Below are positions 1 through 8,472 of a stretch of DNA of 64,000 nucleotides, piece by piece; within the stretch, counting starts at the first letter, position 1; every line of letters starts with the position of its first letter. Source of the stretch: Microbacterium sp. LWH13-1.2 (GTDB taxonomy: Bacteria > Actinomycetota > Actinomycetes > Actinomycetales > Microbacteriaceae); assembly GCF_038397735.1 (NCBI RefSeq), contig NZ_CP151635.1, positions 2,604,001 to 2,668,000 of the forward strand. Direction: 5' to 3'. The position numbers and the translations under genes are program-made. The notes below the pieces were generated by a model. That model had not been told where the DNA came from. It did no database searches and saw only the letters and a list, made by a program, of their open reading frames with translations.

Positions 1-7
1 TCGAGGG

Positions 8-1333
8 TCAGGCGCCGCGCAGTGCCGCGACCGGCTCGATGCGCGCGGCGCGTCGAGCGGGATACCAGCCCGAAGCCCAGCCGACCACTGCGCCCAGCAG
101 GGCGCCGGCGCAGGCGACAAGCGGGTCGGTCACCGGCGCCCATCCCTGCACGACGGCCACGACGATCACGGCGACCACGCCCACGGCGGCCCCCATGATT
201 CCACCGATGAAGCCGATCACGATCGACTCGATCATGAACTGCGCGCCGATCTGCCTCCGCGTCGCACCGAGAGCGCGTCGCAGGCCGATCTCTCCGATCC
301 GCTCCATCACCGACAGCAGGGTGACGTTTGCGATGCCGAGACCGCCGGCGAGCAGGGCGATCACCCCCAGGATCAGGAATACGACGTTGACGTCCGCCTG
401 GACGTTCCGACTGAGGTCCGACGACGACGCCGGAGCGCTCGCCTCGAGGGCATCGGGGTCGTCCGGCTGAAGTGCGAGGATCGACTGCTCCGCGACCTGG
501 GGACCCGCCCCGACGGCGATGTGGATGGCGAGCTCGGTCGGAGCAGCGAGGCCGAAATCCGCCCGGGCCGATTCCTGCGGGATGATCACCGCGTCCAGGA
601 GTTCGGATCGCCCATCCATCCCGTCGACGATGCCGATCACCGCATAGGCGACGCCCGCGACGAAGATCGACGGCTGCGACTCGACACGGTTGATCCCCAT
701 CCGCTCGGCCGCGCCCGCACCGAGCACCGCCACGCGATCGGCGCGCTCGTCGTGTCCGCCGTCGAAGAACCGTCCCGTCGTGAGAGCGCCGTCCACGGCC
801 TGGAGCAGATCCTCCGTGGTCGCGAAAAGTCGCGGAGACGGCGCGACCGGCGCTGACGGATCGTTGACGGGCACCGCGGTGATCGACGCCGCCTCCGCCA
901 GCTGGACCTCGCCGATGAGGGCGGCACCTTCGACCCCGGCCAGCAGAGCCACGCGCTCGGGGGAATCCCAGGGCAGGCGTCCGACCGCGACGGTCGTATC
1001 GTTCGCCCCCGACTGCGCCTTCGCCGCCGTGACGACGACCTGAGTGGCGGCGACACCGTCGAACTGCCGAGCGATCTGTGCGGCAGCCGTCTGCGCGAAT
1101 CCGAGCGTCGCGACCAGCGAGGCGATTCCGAGCACGGTGCCGAGAATGGTCATCACCAGGCGCGCGGGACGTGACCCGATGTCGGCCGTCGCTTCGGCGA
1201 CGAGATCCTGGACTGTGAAGCGATCGGCGTGGGCGACGGCGGGGAGCAGTGGCGCCGCGGACTCCGTCTCCGCGTTCTGCCGTTTCGACCCCGGCGCTTC
1301 TCGCATGCGGCGGTGCCGCGACAAGCGCTTCAC
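8..1333 (-). CDS. MacB/FtsX-type ABC transporter permease
   Basis: This 441-residue integral membrane permease is the last gene of a four-gene export operon. A hydrophilic N-terminal tail of about 40 residues is followed by a first membrane segment (TILGTVLGIASLVATLG), a large extracytoplasmic domain of roughly 220 residues, then three membrane segments at the C-terminus. That is the MacB/FtsX topology. The stretch GEIGLRRALGATRRQI between segments 2 and 3 is the conserved cytoplasmic coupling loop of the family. The start codon overlaps the stop of the upstream ATPase gene by four bases (ATGA), which implies translational coupling. Such permeases pair with a LolD/MacB ATPase and an HlyD-like adaptor to move peptides, lipids or drugs outward. 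The substrate cannot be read from the sequence. Confidence 0.9.
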   Translation of the reverse strand: MKRLSRHRRMREAPGSKRQNAETESAAPLLPAVAHADRFTVQDLVAEATADIGSRPARLVMTILGTVLGIASLVATLGFAQTAAAQIARQFDGVAATQVVVTAAKAQSGANDTTVAVGRLPWDSPERVALLAGVEGAALIGEVQLAEAASITAVPVNDPSAPVAPSPRLFATTEDLLQAVDGALTTGRFFDGGHDERADRVAVLGAGAAERMGINRVESQPSIFVAGVAYAVIGIVDGMDGRSELLDAVIIPQESARADFGLAAPTELAIHIAVGAGPQVAEQSILALQPDDPDALEASAPASSSDLSRNVQADVNVVFLILGVIALLAGGLGIANVTLLSVMERIGEIGLRRALGATRRQIGAQFMIESIVIGFIGGIMGAAVGVVAVIVVAVVQGWAPVTDPLVACAGALLGAVVGWASGWYPARRAARIEPVAALRGA

Positions 1334-2004
1334 AGCTCGCTCAATCTGCCGTCGGCGATCCGGATGCTTCGCCGCGCGCGACGCGCGACGGCATCGTCGT
1401 GGGTGATCACGATCAGCGTGAGACCGTCGTCGTTCAGTTCCTCGAAGAGTTCCATCACCTCGCTCGATGTCTGCTGATCGAGATTTCCGGTGGGCTCGTC
1501 GGCGAGCAGCAGCCGAGGGCCGCTCACGACCGCCCGCGCCACAGCGACCCGCTGGCGTTCACCGCCGGAGAGAGACATCGGGAGAAAGTCGATGCGATGC
1601 TCGAGCCCCACTCGAGTGAGCGCTTCCCGTGCCCGTGATTCGCGTTCTCGGCGGGGGACCCCGCTGTACAGCATCGGCATCAGCACGTTATCGAGGACGC
1701 TGCGCCGGGGCAGCAGATGGAACGACTGAAAGACGAACCCGATGAACCGCGCGCGCACGGCAGCCCGTTCGTCGTCTGTGAGGTCTCCGGTGCGGGATCC
1801 GGCAATACGGTACTCCCCCACGCTCGGCCTATCCAGGAGTCCGAGCAGATTGAGCATCGTCGACTTGCCCGACCCGCTCGGCCCGACGATCGAGATGTAG
1901 TCGCCGGGCTCCACCCTCAGCGTCGCCGCCTTCAGCGCCTGCACCTCGGGTGAGCCGGGGAACGACCTGGTGACGTCGCGGAGCTCGACCAGCGGAGCCG
2001 TCAT
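1330..2004 (-). CDS. MacB/LolD-family ABC transporter ATP-binding protein
   Basis: This is a single-domain ABC ATPase of about 224 residues that would power the permease encoded next to it. All signature motifs are visible: Walker A GPSGSGKST, Q-loop VFQSFHLL, signature LSGGERQRVAVARA, Walker B LLLADEPTG and the switch histidine in VITHDD. The short length and the motif set match the MacB/LolD subfamily. I chose the ATG at 2004, which overlaps the stop of the adaptor gene by one base. A GTG one codon earlier (2007) is an equally possible start. The operon order is lipoprotein, adaptor, ATPase, permease. Confidence 0.93.
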   Translation of the reverse strand: MTAPLVELRDVTRSFPGSPEVQALKAATLRVEPGDYISIVGPSGSGKSTMLNLLGLLDRPSVGEYRIAGSRTGDLTDDERAAVRARFIGFVFQSFHLLPRRSVLDNVLMPMLYSGVPRRERESRAREALTRVGLEHRIDFLPMSLSGGERQRVAVARAVVSGPRLLLADEPTGNLDQQTSSEVMELFEELNDDGLTLIVITHDDAVARRARRSIRIADGRLSEL

Positions 2005-3572
2005 CACCGGCCCACCACCACCAGGGCGCCCTCGACGAGCTCGCCGTCGACCGGCGTCACCTCCACCGCACCCTTCGCGGCGAGGCCCGTCTCCACCTGC
2101 ACGATACGCGTCTCCGCATCCTTCCCGTCCCGTGGGTCAGACTCCACGACCTCGATCCTGGACTCGCCGCCTGGTCCGGCGGTGAGCGCAGCGAGCGGCA
2201 CCGAGAGCACATCGCCCTCGGTGGCCCCGACCGCGATGCGCACCCGCACATTGTTCCCCTGCAGCTGCGTGATCTGCTCAGGAGTGAGCTCGTCGGGTTC
2301 GAGCAGCACATCCCAGCGGGTCGTGTCATCCTCGCCCGGCTTCAACTCAGCGATCACCGCGCGATGCTCAGCTCCGTCCGGAAGGTCGAACACCGCTTCC
2401 GCCCCCACCTGCAGCAGCCTGGCATCCGCTTCCGCCGCCGCACCGGTCAGGCGCACGGTCGCCCCGGAGACCGTCATAGCGGCACCGGAGAGGATCGATC
2501 CGCGCTCCACCGTGACCGCGTCGACGCGTCGGGGCAGCTCGGTCAGATACAGCACCTCGCTCGACGGCAGGTACGGCAGGATGCTCTGTCGCGCCTCCTC
2601 GAGGGCCGTCTTGGCCGATGCGACCTGCGCCTCGGCGGATTCGAGGGCTGCGCGCAGCGCATCGGTGTCCTTCGGCGCCCACAGCTGATCGCGTTCGAGG
2701 CGGGCGGTCTGCACGTCCCACTCCGCCTGCTGTACGTCGCCGCCTTCGGCTATCGCGCTCGCGAGCGCCTGCTCCGCGGCGGCGACCTTGACATCAGCCT
2801 GCCAGCTGTCGACCTTGCTCGGTCCGGCCGACGCGGTGTTCAGGTCCTGCTGCGCCTGCGTGAAGCCGCTCTCCGCCGCGCGAACGAGTTCCTCTGCACC
2901 GCGCACGCCCTCCGTCGCGCCCTCCTCCGGCGACGGCGCGGGGTATCCGATCTGCGCGTAGAGCTGGCCGACCCCGTCGGCCGTGGCGTGATCGAACACG
3001 TGGGAGTTCACATCACCCACGTCGATACCGAGTCCGGCGAGTGCCTGTTTCAGCTGAATGACGTCCGGGCCGGAGACGCCGAATCGCAGAGTGCGGTACG
3101 CGGGCAGCTCGCCAGGCAGGACGATCACGGGTCGGCCGACGACCTCCAGCGCCACAGACAAAGGCGTCAGAGTCGCTCCGACCTCGGGCACCTGCCCGGT
3201 GACGACCGCAGCGCCCGCGATGGCTGAGCTGTCGACCTTCACCTCGACGGCGTCCGCATACCCGACGTCGGAGCGGAGCGTCACATCATTGCTCAGCGGA
3301 CCGAACTCGACGGGTACAGTCACGAGTCCCGCGTCCGGAGCATCCCCGCTGGACGAATCGGGGGCGAGCACGAATCGACCCGTCAGCAGCCCGACGACGA
3401 GACAGATGACGGCGGCGAGCGCCACCATCCACAGTGTGCGATTGCCGCGTACGACGCGTCGCCACCCACTGACACGTGACGTGTCCAGGTCGTCATCGGT
3501 GGGCACCGTGTCGTCACTGTCTCCGGTCAACTCCGCCGGCAGCTCCGCACCGGGCACATCCCCCTCGCGCAT
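2004..3572 (-). CDS. HlyD-like membrane-fusion/adaptor protein with peptidoglycan-binding-like segment
   Basis: This 522-residue single-pass protein links the ABC transporter to the cell envelope. After about 60 acidic N-terminal residues there is one membrane anchor (LWMVALAAVICLVVGLL), then a lipoyl/barrel region, a peptidoglycan-binding-like stretch (DVIQLKQALAGLGIDVG), a long alanine/glutamate-rich coiled coil and C-terminal beta-barrel domains. This is the usual architecture of Gram-positive efflux adaptors. A longer open frame extends upstream to 4058 but runs antisense-like through the lipoprotein gene. The true start is the ATG at 3572, overlapping the lipoprotein stop as ATGA (MREGDVPG). 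The cargo of the pump is unknown. Confidence 0.88.
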   Translation of the reverse strand: MREGDVPGAELPAELTGDSDDTVPTDDDLDTSRVSGWRRVVRGNRTLWMVALAAVICLVVGLLTGRFVLAPDSSSGDAPDAGLVTVPVEFGPLSNDVTLRSDVGYADAVEVKVDSSAIAGAAVVTGQVPEVGATLTPLSVALEVVGRPVIVLPGELPAYRTLRFGVSGPDVIQLKQALAGLGIDVGDVNSHVFDHATADGVGQLYAQIGYPAPSPEEGATEGVRGAEELVRAAESGFTQAQQDLNTASAGPSKVDSWQADVKVAAAEQALASAIAEGGDVQQAEWDVQTARLERDQLWAPKDTDALRAALESAEAQVASAKTALEEARQSILPYLPSSEVLYLTELPRRVDAVTVERGSILSGAAMTVSGATVRLTGAAAEADARLLQVGAEAVFDLPDGAEHRAVIAELKPGEDDTTRWDVLLEPDELTPEQITQLQGNNVRVRIAVGATEGDVLSVPLAALTAGPGGESRIEVVESDPRDGKDAETRIVQVETGLAAKGAVEVTPVDGELVEGALVVVGR

Positions 3573-4591
3573 CACTTGCTCTGCTCGGCGGCGGCCTTGA
3601 ACGCGTCGAGCTCCGCCTTGTTCGCCGCGATGAACTTCTCTTCGCTTGCGAACTGCAGCTTCAGGGATTCCTCGACGTAAGACGTCTCCGTACGGCACTT
3701 CAGATCCACGAGGGCAAGCTCGATCTCCCGCTCGCCGAGCGCCGTCATCTCCGGTGTCTCGCGGGGATCGACGGACTCCGCAGACTCCGTGCCGATCTGC
3801 TCGCCTCCCTCTTCGCCCGCCGCCTGGTACAGCGCGTCGTGCGCATCGACGATCGACTGCGATGCGTCGGTCTGCGCCGAGAAGCCCGGTTCTCCCGCAT
3901 CTGCCATGCAGGCCGCCCATTCCGCATTCAGCTCGGCCATCTCCGGCGACTCCTGTGACTGCGTCCACAGCTCCTCGATCTTGGAGCGCAGGTCCGCGAA
4001 CTCGTCGCTCTGCCAGACGTCGTCGCCGTCGACCTCGTGCTGGGCCCAGCCCTGGCACCCGGCCTCCTGCCAGTCGTATTCATAGCCGCCGTCCTCGACG
4101 AGCTCCTCCTCGGTCGGAGTGGCCCCGTAGAGCGTCTCGTTGAAGGCCGCCCGCTCCGTCTCGGTCAGCGACTCGATGTAGTCCTGGTTCGGATCGACGT
4201 ACGCCTCGCCCAGGACTTCACCTTGCGCGGTGAAGGGGCTGTTCACCACGCCGTAGCCATAGGTCTCGACCCATTCGCGCTTGTCCGGCTCCCAGGCCTC
4301 CACCGCCTCCGACACCGCCACGCCGCCGTTGTCGATGATCGGTGTGTATTCGAACCCCTCATCGGACATGCATTGCGCGACGAGCTCCTCGGTCTGGCGC
4401 TGGCGCTCTTCGACCTGCTTCTGCTGCTCTTCGGGAGAGAGATCGCCGCCGTACGCGGCGCTGACGTACTCCGCCAGGGGGGAATCGTCATAGCTGAGGC
4501 TGTCGTCGCCGGCGCTCGCGGAGCAGCCGGCGAGGACGACAACCATGGCAGTAGCCGCGAAGAAAGCGGCGAGAGGACCGGTGGAACGCAT
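3572..4591 (-). CDS. Acidic lipoprotein of a MacB-type operon, function unknown
   Basis: This is a predicted surface lipoprotein of 339 residues and the first gene of the export operon. The start at 4591 (MRSTGPLAAFF) has an AAGGAG ribosome site five bases upstream and gives a signal peptide ending in the lipobox VLAGC, so Cys at about residue 22 would be lipidated. The longer frame beginning at 4663 is rejected because it puts 24 charged residues before the signal peptide. The mature protein is strongly acidic, rich in Glu/Gln helices, and has repeated Cys-Met-Ser/Ala-Asp elements (QCMSDEGF, ACMADAG). I recognise no domain. Co-transcription with the adaptor suggests a role as a substrate-binding or envelope partner of the pump. 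Confidence 0.8.
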   Translation of the reverse strand: MRSTGPLAAFFAATAMVVVLAGCSASAGDDSLSYDDSPLAEYVSAAYGGDLSPEEQQKQVEERQRQTEELVAQCMSDEGFEYTPIIDNGGVAVSEAVEAWEPDKREWVETYGYGVVNSPFTAQGEVLGEAYVDPNQDYIESLTETERAAFNETLYGATPTEEELVEDGGYEYDWQEAGCQGWAQHEVDGDDVWQSDEFADLRSKIEELWTQSQESPEMAELNAEWAACMADAGEPGFSAQTDASQSIVDAHDALYQAAGEEGGEQIGTESAESVDPRETPEMTALGEREIELALVDLKCRTETSYVEESLKLQFASEEKFIAANKAELDAFKAAAEQSK

Positions 4592-4794
4592 GAGAACTCC
4601 TTGGTGCTGCTGCCGAGGACGGCTGTGTTGCCGAGGACGGCCGGAAGGACCCAGATTAGTCATCCGTGACTAATTCATGCATCATCCGAGGGGATGACAT
4701 CGTGGCGCGCGCAGACGAGACTGCGCTCTTGTCGAGCGCGCGTGTGCGACGTGGCGCACGTCGGCGAAGCCACTCGGCGAGTGCGGCCGCCGAT

Positions 4795-4885
4795 CAGCAG
4801 GGATCGAGCCTGCGGAAGAGCGGCGACGACCCATACAGTGACAGAGCGCTGAAACCTGCACCAACTGCACCACGCCGCACCCCGG
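4795..4885 (-). other. Degenerate tRNA-like sequence
   Basis: On the minus strand this stretch contains a convincing T-arm (GCAGG, loop CTCGATC, CCTGC) and D-loop-like GCAGTTGGT, with an anticodon-loop-like CTGTCAC between them. The total length is about 90-95 bases. The acceptor arms do not pair and the anticodon stem is imperfect. It is therefore either a decayed tRNA or a chance resemblance, sitting just downstream of the tRNA-Ser terminator. Confidence 0.25.
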
Positions 4886-4891
4886 ATACGG

Positions 4892-4917
4892 AAAAACCCC
4901 CGATTTCTCGGGGGTTT
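4892..4917 (-). terminator. Rho-independent terminator of the tRNA-Ser locus
   Basis: A 10-bp perfect stem (AAACCCCCGA with TCGGGGGTTT) around a four-base loop ends in a T-run when read on the minus strand. It follows the tRNA-Ser 3' end directly, so it is the original host terminator of that tRNA gene. Confidence 0.85.
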
Positions 4918-4920
4918 CCA

Positions 4921-4947
4921 TGGCGGTGACGGTGGGATTTGAACCCA
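4921..4947 (-). other. tRNA-Ser 3'-end remnant; integration attachment site (att)
   Basis: Read on the minus strand, these 27 bases are the 3' end of an actinobacterial serine tRNA. They hold the T-loop TTCAAAT with its CCCAC half-stem, acceptor strand CGTCACC, discriminator G and encoded CCA. The sequence diverges immediately upstream (ATA instead of the expected stem), so there is no 5' half. A tyrosine integrase gene begins about 115 bases away. This is the classic footprint of an element inserted in a tRNA 3' end, with this copy being the host-distal att. No second copy or intact tRNA-Ser is present in the window. Confidence 0.8.
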
Positions 4948-5063
4948 TATTGATCAACGCCAGACTAAGCACTCACCGTCAGATTCAGCGGAAACACGGG
5001 GCATTTGGGCACATCTGCACACATCAGTTCACAGCGCATCGCATGCGTTCCGTTACTGCTGCG

Positions 5064-6203
5064 TTACCGCTGGAGCGCGGCAGCACGCTGACGGTGTAGT
5101 GCCGAAGCCACATCATCCAGATCGTCGTCGAGCAGGTCGGCGTATGTGTCGAGGGTCATAGCCGCACTCGCATGCCCGAGCATCCTCTGTATGGCCTTCA
5201 CGTTCGCGCCAGCACTGATCGCCAATGACGCTGCCGTGTGTCGCAGATCATGGGGCGTGACTCGAGGCATGACGGCACGAACGTTCTCGCCGCGCGCCCG
5301 CGCCTCAGCGGCATCCGCCGCATCTTCGCGGCGAGCCCGCTTGCAGGCACCTGCGAACCATCCGGACTGCGCATTGCCCTGCCGAAGATAGCCGCCGGTC
5401 GCGGCGGGGAAGACCAAGTCATCCGGTCGCTTATGCGAGGTCGCTCGCGCCATCGCGTCATCTAGGAAGGCCGGATACACGACGGTTCGCCTCTCGTGGG
5501 TCTTCGGCGTACCGACGACGACGTGTCCATTGACAGTCACCGCATTGGAAGTGATATTCAGTCTGCGACGCGACAGATCGATGTCCGCGACCTTGAGCCC
5601 GGTGGCTTCTCCCCAACGGAGCCCCGTATAGGCCAAGAAGCGCACCAGGTCCGGGTAGAGCGAAGCGTCCGCAAGCCGCTCAACTTGCTGATGGGTGAGA
5701 TAAGCCCTCGCCTTCGGGACCTTTCGAGGCGTCTTCACGTCCCGTGCCGGGTTCGATTGGAGTCGCCGGTCCCGCACTGCACCGTCGAGAATCGCGGCGA
5801 GCACGCCGTGACATCGCTTGACGGTTGTCGCCGACCGTTTCCGGCTCATCTCCGCCACCCACGCGGAGACCTCCGTGTGGCGGATTGTGCCGACTTGGCG
5901 ACCTCCCCAGACCGGCTCGACGTGGACTCTCCACGCGCTCTCATCGCTGTGCAACGTCGACGGCTTGACCGCCGCTCCGTGCGCCACGAGCCACGCTGCA
6001 CCAAGCGTGCCGACCGTGACGCGTGATTCTCCCGGCGCGATGTATGCCCCCTGAAGCTTCGCCGATTCCACCGTGGTAAGGTATGCCTCCGCGTCGCGCT
6101 TCCTCATGAAGCCGCCCTTCCGAGCAGTCTTCCCGTCCGGCTTGCGGTACCGCGCCTCCCACCGCCTGCCTTCTTTGGTCTCGTACGAGTAGGCGCTGCC
6201 CAT
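5064..6203 (-). CDS. int: Tyrosine-type site-specific integrase
   Basis: This 379-residue phage/ICE-type tyrosine recombinase would integrate and excise the element at tRNA-Ser. An N-terminal arm-binding region (SYETKEGRRWEARYRKPDG) is followed by the SAM-like core-binding domain and the catalytic domain. The catalytic residues are visible: Arg in TGLRWGEATGL, His/Arg in PHDLRHTAASL, a second His in MLGHASAAMT and the nucleophile Tyr in LDTYADL near the C-terminus. I chose the start at 6203 because GGAGG lies five bases before it; the frame extends to 6284. The stop lies next to the att remnant, the usual place for such integrases. Confidence 0.94.
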   Translation of the reverse strand: MGSAYSYETKEGRRWEARYRKPDGKTARKGGFMRKRDAEAYLTTVESAKLQGAYIAPGESRVTVGTLGAAWLVAHGAAVKPSTLHSDESAWRVHVEPVWGGRQVGTIRHTEVSAWVAEMSRKRSATTVKRCHGVLAAILDGAVRDRRLQSNPARDVKTPRKVPKARAYLTHQQVERLADASLYPDLVRFLAYTGLRWGEATGLKVADIDLSRRRLNITSNAVTVNGHVVVGTPKTHERRTVVYPAFLDDAMARATSHKRPDDLVFPAATGGYLRQGNAQSGWFAGACKRARREDAADAAEARARGENVRAVMPRVTPHDLRHTAASLAISAGANVKAIQRMLGHASAAMTLDTYADLLDDDLDDVASALHRQRAAALQR

Positions 6204-6548
6204 CGGTCCTCCGCCAGTCTTGCTCTCAGTGTGGGATGCGAGCTTATGGCACACCACTGACATCTGTAGCGACACTGCACCCACGACGCCGACTGCAGCT
6301 TTCTGCTCGCAAACGAATGAAAACGTGTGCTACGGTGTCGACCTACACGATTCTGCAGCCCGAAAGTAAAAGGCTAGTTTCCGAATCCCTTTCAGGTTGA
6401 GCCCCACTCGGGCGGCAGCCCTCCTGGAAGCTTCGGGGATGCAATAGAGACGGTGCATCCGCACCAACCGCTTCACCACCATTGGCCGGTTCACGACGAC
6501 CAGATGGAGCGGATCTCTTGGAGAGAAAACCACCTCCAAGGGATCCGT

Positions 6549-6785
6549 ATGCCTACTCCGACCTCGCTCCCCGCTCCGTCAGTCCTCTCGACGCTCATCA
6601 CGCCGGCGGCGCTCGCAGAGGCACTCGGCACCACTGAGCGCACTCTGAGCGAATGGCGTATTCGCGGCACGGGTCCCGCGTTCATCCGTGCGGGCGGCAG
6701 GGCCGTCCGCTACAGACCCGAAAGCGTGGACGAATGGCTGATCGCGCAAGAGCGCCGCAGCACTGCTGAAGAGCTCAGCGCCTGA
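6549..6785 (+). CDS. Excisionase-like MerR/HTH_17 DNA-binding protein
   Basis: This 78-residue protein has a winged-helix of the excisionase/HTH_17 type: LITPAALAEALGTTERTLSEW is the helix-turn-helix and RYRPESVDEWL the wing and following helix. It is divergent from the integrase gene and is the likely recombination directionality factor. The ATG at 6549 has AAGGGA seven bases upstream, so I prefer it to the longer frame from 6453. The roughly 345 bases between the integrase start and this gene hold both promoters and no other gene that I can see. Confidence 0.8.
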   Translation: MPTPTSLPAPSVLSTLITPAALAEALGTTERTLSEWRIRGTGPAFIRAGGRAVRYRPESVDEWLIAQERRSTAEELSA

Positions 6786-6916
6786 CCGTGGATCCCAGCG
6801 CCCCTTGGACTCACGTCGACCCGCCCGTCAGATCTGCTGCACCCCGCGCCCCGCCGCGCGCGACTGAGGTTCAAACGCCCAGTCGCCAGTTGCCAAGATG
6901 CACCAAAGGATGCCGC

Positions 6917-7237
6917 ATGAGAATGACCACTTCACAGCTTCGAGCGAAGCAGATCGCCGACCTGCAAGCCCAGCAGGCCGCGTACGAGAGGAAGGTTGAA
7001 GAAGCCTTGAAATCCGCGGGCTATGCGCGTTGCGCAGTCGTTGAGGACTTATACGAGCTGATGGGGATTGAAGCTTCCCAGCGCAAGCGAAAGAACCGCA
7101 ACGGAGAGATCATCCAGGTCCTTTCCGACAGGGATGAATCGGATCGCACGGCGCGTCTTATCGAAGCGGTGTCCTCCTTGCTCAACTCGAGCGAGCCCCT
7201 CAGCGCTCCGCTTTTCCCGCCTGCCACCTCGGCCTGA
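6917..7237 (+). CDS. Small helical protein of the mobile element, function unknown
   Basis: This is a 106-residue, mostly helical, charged protein. The N-terminal third (MRMTTSQLRAKQIADLQAQQ onward) is a probable coiled coil, followed by DLYELMGIE and a basic patch QRKRKNRNGE. A ribosome site AAAGGA lies eight bases before the ATG at 6917; the frame is open back to 6788 but that part is proline-rich and unlikely to be coding. I do not recognise the family. Its position between excisionase and cargo suggests an element-maintenance role, which is inference only. Confidence 0.6.
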   Translation: MRMTTSQLRAKQIADLQAQQAAYERKVEEALKSAGYARCAVVEDLYELMGIEASQRKRKNRNGEIIQVLSDRDESDRTARLIEAVSSLLNSSEPLSAPLFPPATSA

Positions 7238-7242
7238 ACACC

Positions 7243-7281
7243 GGTTGGCGGTGCGGAGGCCTCGACTTCGCACCGCCAACC
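7243..7281. terminator. Bidirectional hairpin between convergent genes
   Basis: A perfect 13-bp stem (GGTTGGCGGTGCG with CGCACCGCCAACC) with a 13-base loop sits between two convergent genes and can stop transcription from both sides. Confidence 0.7.
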
Positions 7282-7308
7282 TATCCCGCACTCTTGGGGT
7301 GTCGTCGT

Positions 7309-8472
7309 CTAGCCAGCTACCGAGCGGCAAGACAGGTCGAGACTCGAACAGCAGCATTCGCCAATTGAAGACCCTGCAGGTACAACGTGTGGATGCCACA
7401 CTCCTTGGCTAAGTGCTTGAGTTAGCTCGCTAAGCGTGAGGTAAGGCGCCCCGGTTCCTCGATAGCGGTCGCGAATGGACAACTCGTTCTCGACCACCCA
7501 CTCGTGCAGGCGGCCAAGCTTGGACACATCCCTTGGACGCAAGCCGATCACGCAGTCGCTAAGCACTACGCGTCCGACGTCGATCTGGAGCGGCGCCTGC
7601 CACCGGCCCACCCGCGAAAGACATACGAGGGGCGCGTCGTCACCTAGGTGCGCTGGAGCAGAGTCGCAACGCTCCTTCTCAAATTGACGCATGGATGTCG
7701 TGTGCAGCAGCGGCAGTAGGTCCGAGGCGCTCGCAACCCGGCTGCGATTTTGGTGGACGGGAACTCGACCGCGCACCACTTCAACGCAGCTACACCCGTC
7801 GATAGCTTCCGTGGTCGCTCGTACCTCGTGCGCGATGCGCGGCGGCGGCGCGACGGCGTCTTCAGCTGCTCGTCGCGTCAACTGAATGATCGTTGTCGCG
7901 ACACGAGCGCCAGGAAACGAAGATGTGCCTGGCGATCCCAACCGATCTACGGAGAAGTCCTGTCGGATAGCATCCCAAAGCTCACGGTTACGCTCCGCCT
8001 CAACCGCACCGTTCGGCAGTATCGCGACGAATCCCGCTGCGGGATTGAAGGACTTGAGCGCCGTTATCAGAAACTCGACCGCAGGTGCGACCGCCCCCTC
8101 AAATGATCGGTATGAAGCAGACGTACCACCGTTGCCACGGTATGAGAATGGAGGATTCAACAGCACCGCAGCGAGGCCAGCCCGCGCCGCCCGCGCGGCC
8201 GCGGATGCGGTTCGGGAACGACTGTCGAGGAAGTCGGCGTTGCTCACGACCCATGCCGGGTTCTCTCTGCGCAGCCGACGAGTTGTTTGCGAGTCGACAT
8301 CGATCGCGGCGAGCCTGACGGAACTGCCGAATCGTTTCTCAGCAGCTTGTAGAAGCGCTCCCTCTCCCGCCGCCGGATCCAGCACCAGGCCATTCAGGTC
8401 CAGGGGCAGTGACGAGACCATCTGCTCGGCTAACCACGTGGGGGTGTAGTAGGCGTCCCGTTTTCTAGGCAT
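7309..8472 (-). CDS. N6-adenine DNA methyltransferase of the four-gene cargo operon
   Basis: This 387-residue SAM-dependent DNA methylase is the last gene of the operon. Motif I is VLDPAAGEGALL (residues about 30-41) and the amino-methylase catalytic motif IV is NPPF (about 106-109), so the product should be N6-methyladenine. The C-terminal half (LSRVGRWQAPLQIDVGR and after) looks like a target-recognition region. The ATG at 8472 overlaps the stop of the upstream gene by eight bases; the longer frame to 8541 is rejected. No restriction endonuclease domain is visible in this or adjacent genes, so methylation may mark self DNA for another effector in the operon, or the enzyme may be a solitary methylase. 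Confidence 0.85.
   Translation of the reverse strand: MPRKRDAYYTPTWLAEQMVSSLPLDLNGLVLDPAAGEGALLQAAEKRFGSSVRLAAIDVDSQTTRRLRRENPAWVVSNADFLDSRSRTASAAARAARAGLAAVLLNPPFSYRGNGGTSASYRSFEGAVAPAVEFLITALKSFNPAAGFVAILPNGAVEAERNRELWDAIRQDFSVDRLGSPGTSSFPGARVATTIIQLTRRAAEDAVAPPPRIAHEVRATTEAIDGCSCVEVVRGRVPVHQNRSRVASASDLLPLLHTTSMRQFEKERCDSAPAHLGDDAPLVCLSRVGRWQAPLQIDVGRVVLSDCVIGLRPRDVSKLGRLHEWVVENELSIRDRYRGTGAPYLTLSELTQALSQGVWHPHVVPAGSSIGECCCSSLDLSCRSVAG

Noticed and set aside
3573..4058. N-terminal extension of the HlyD-like protein
   Set aside because: Arg/Gly-rich sequence antisense-like within the lipoprotein gene; the overlapping ATGA start is far better.
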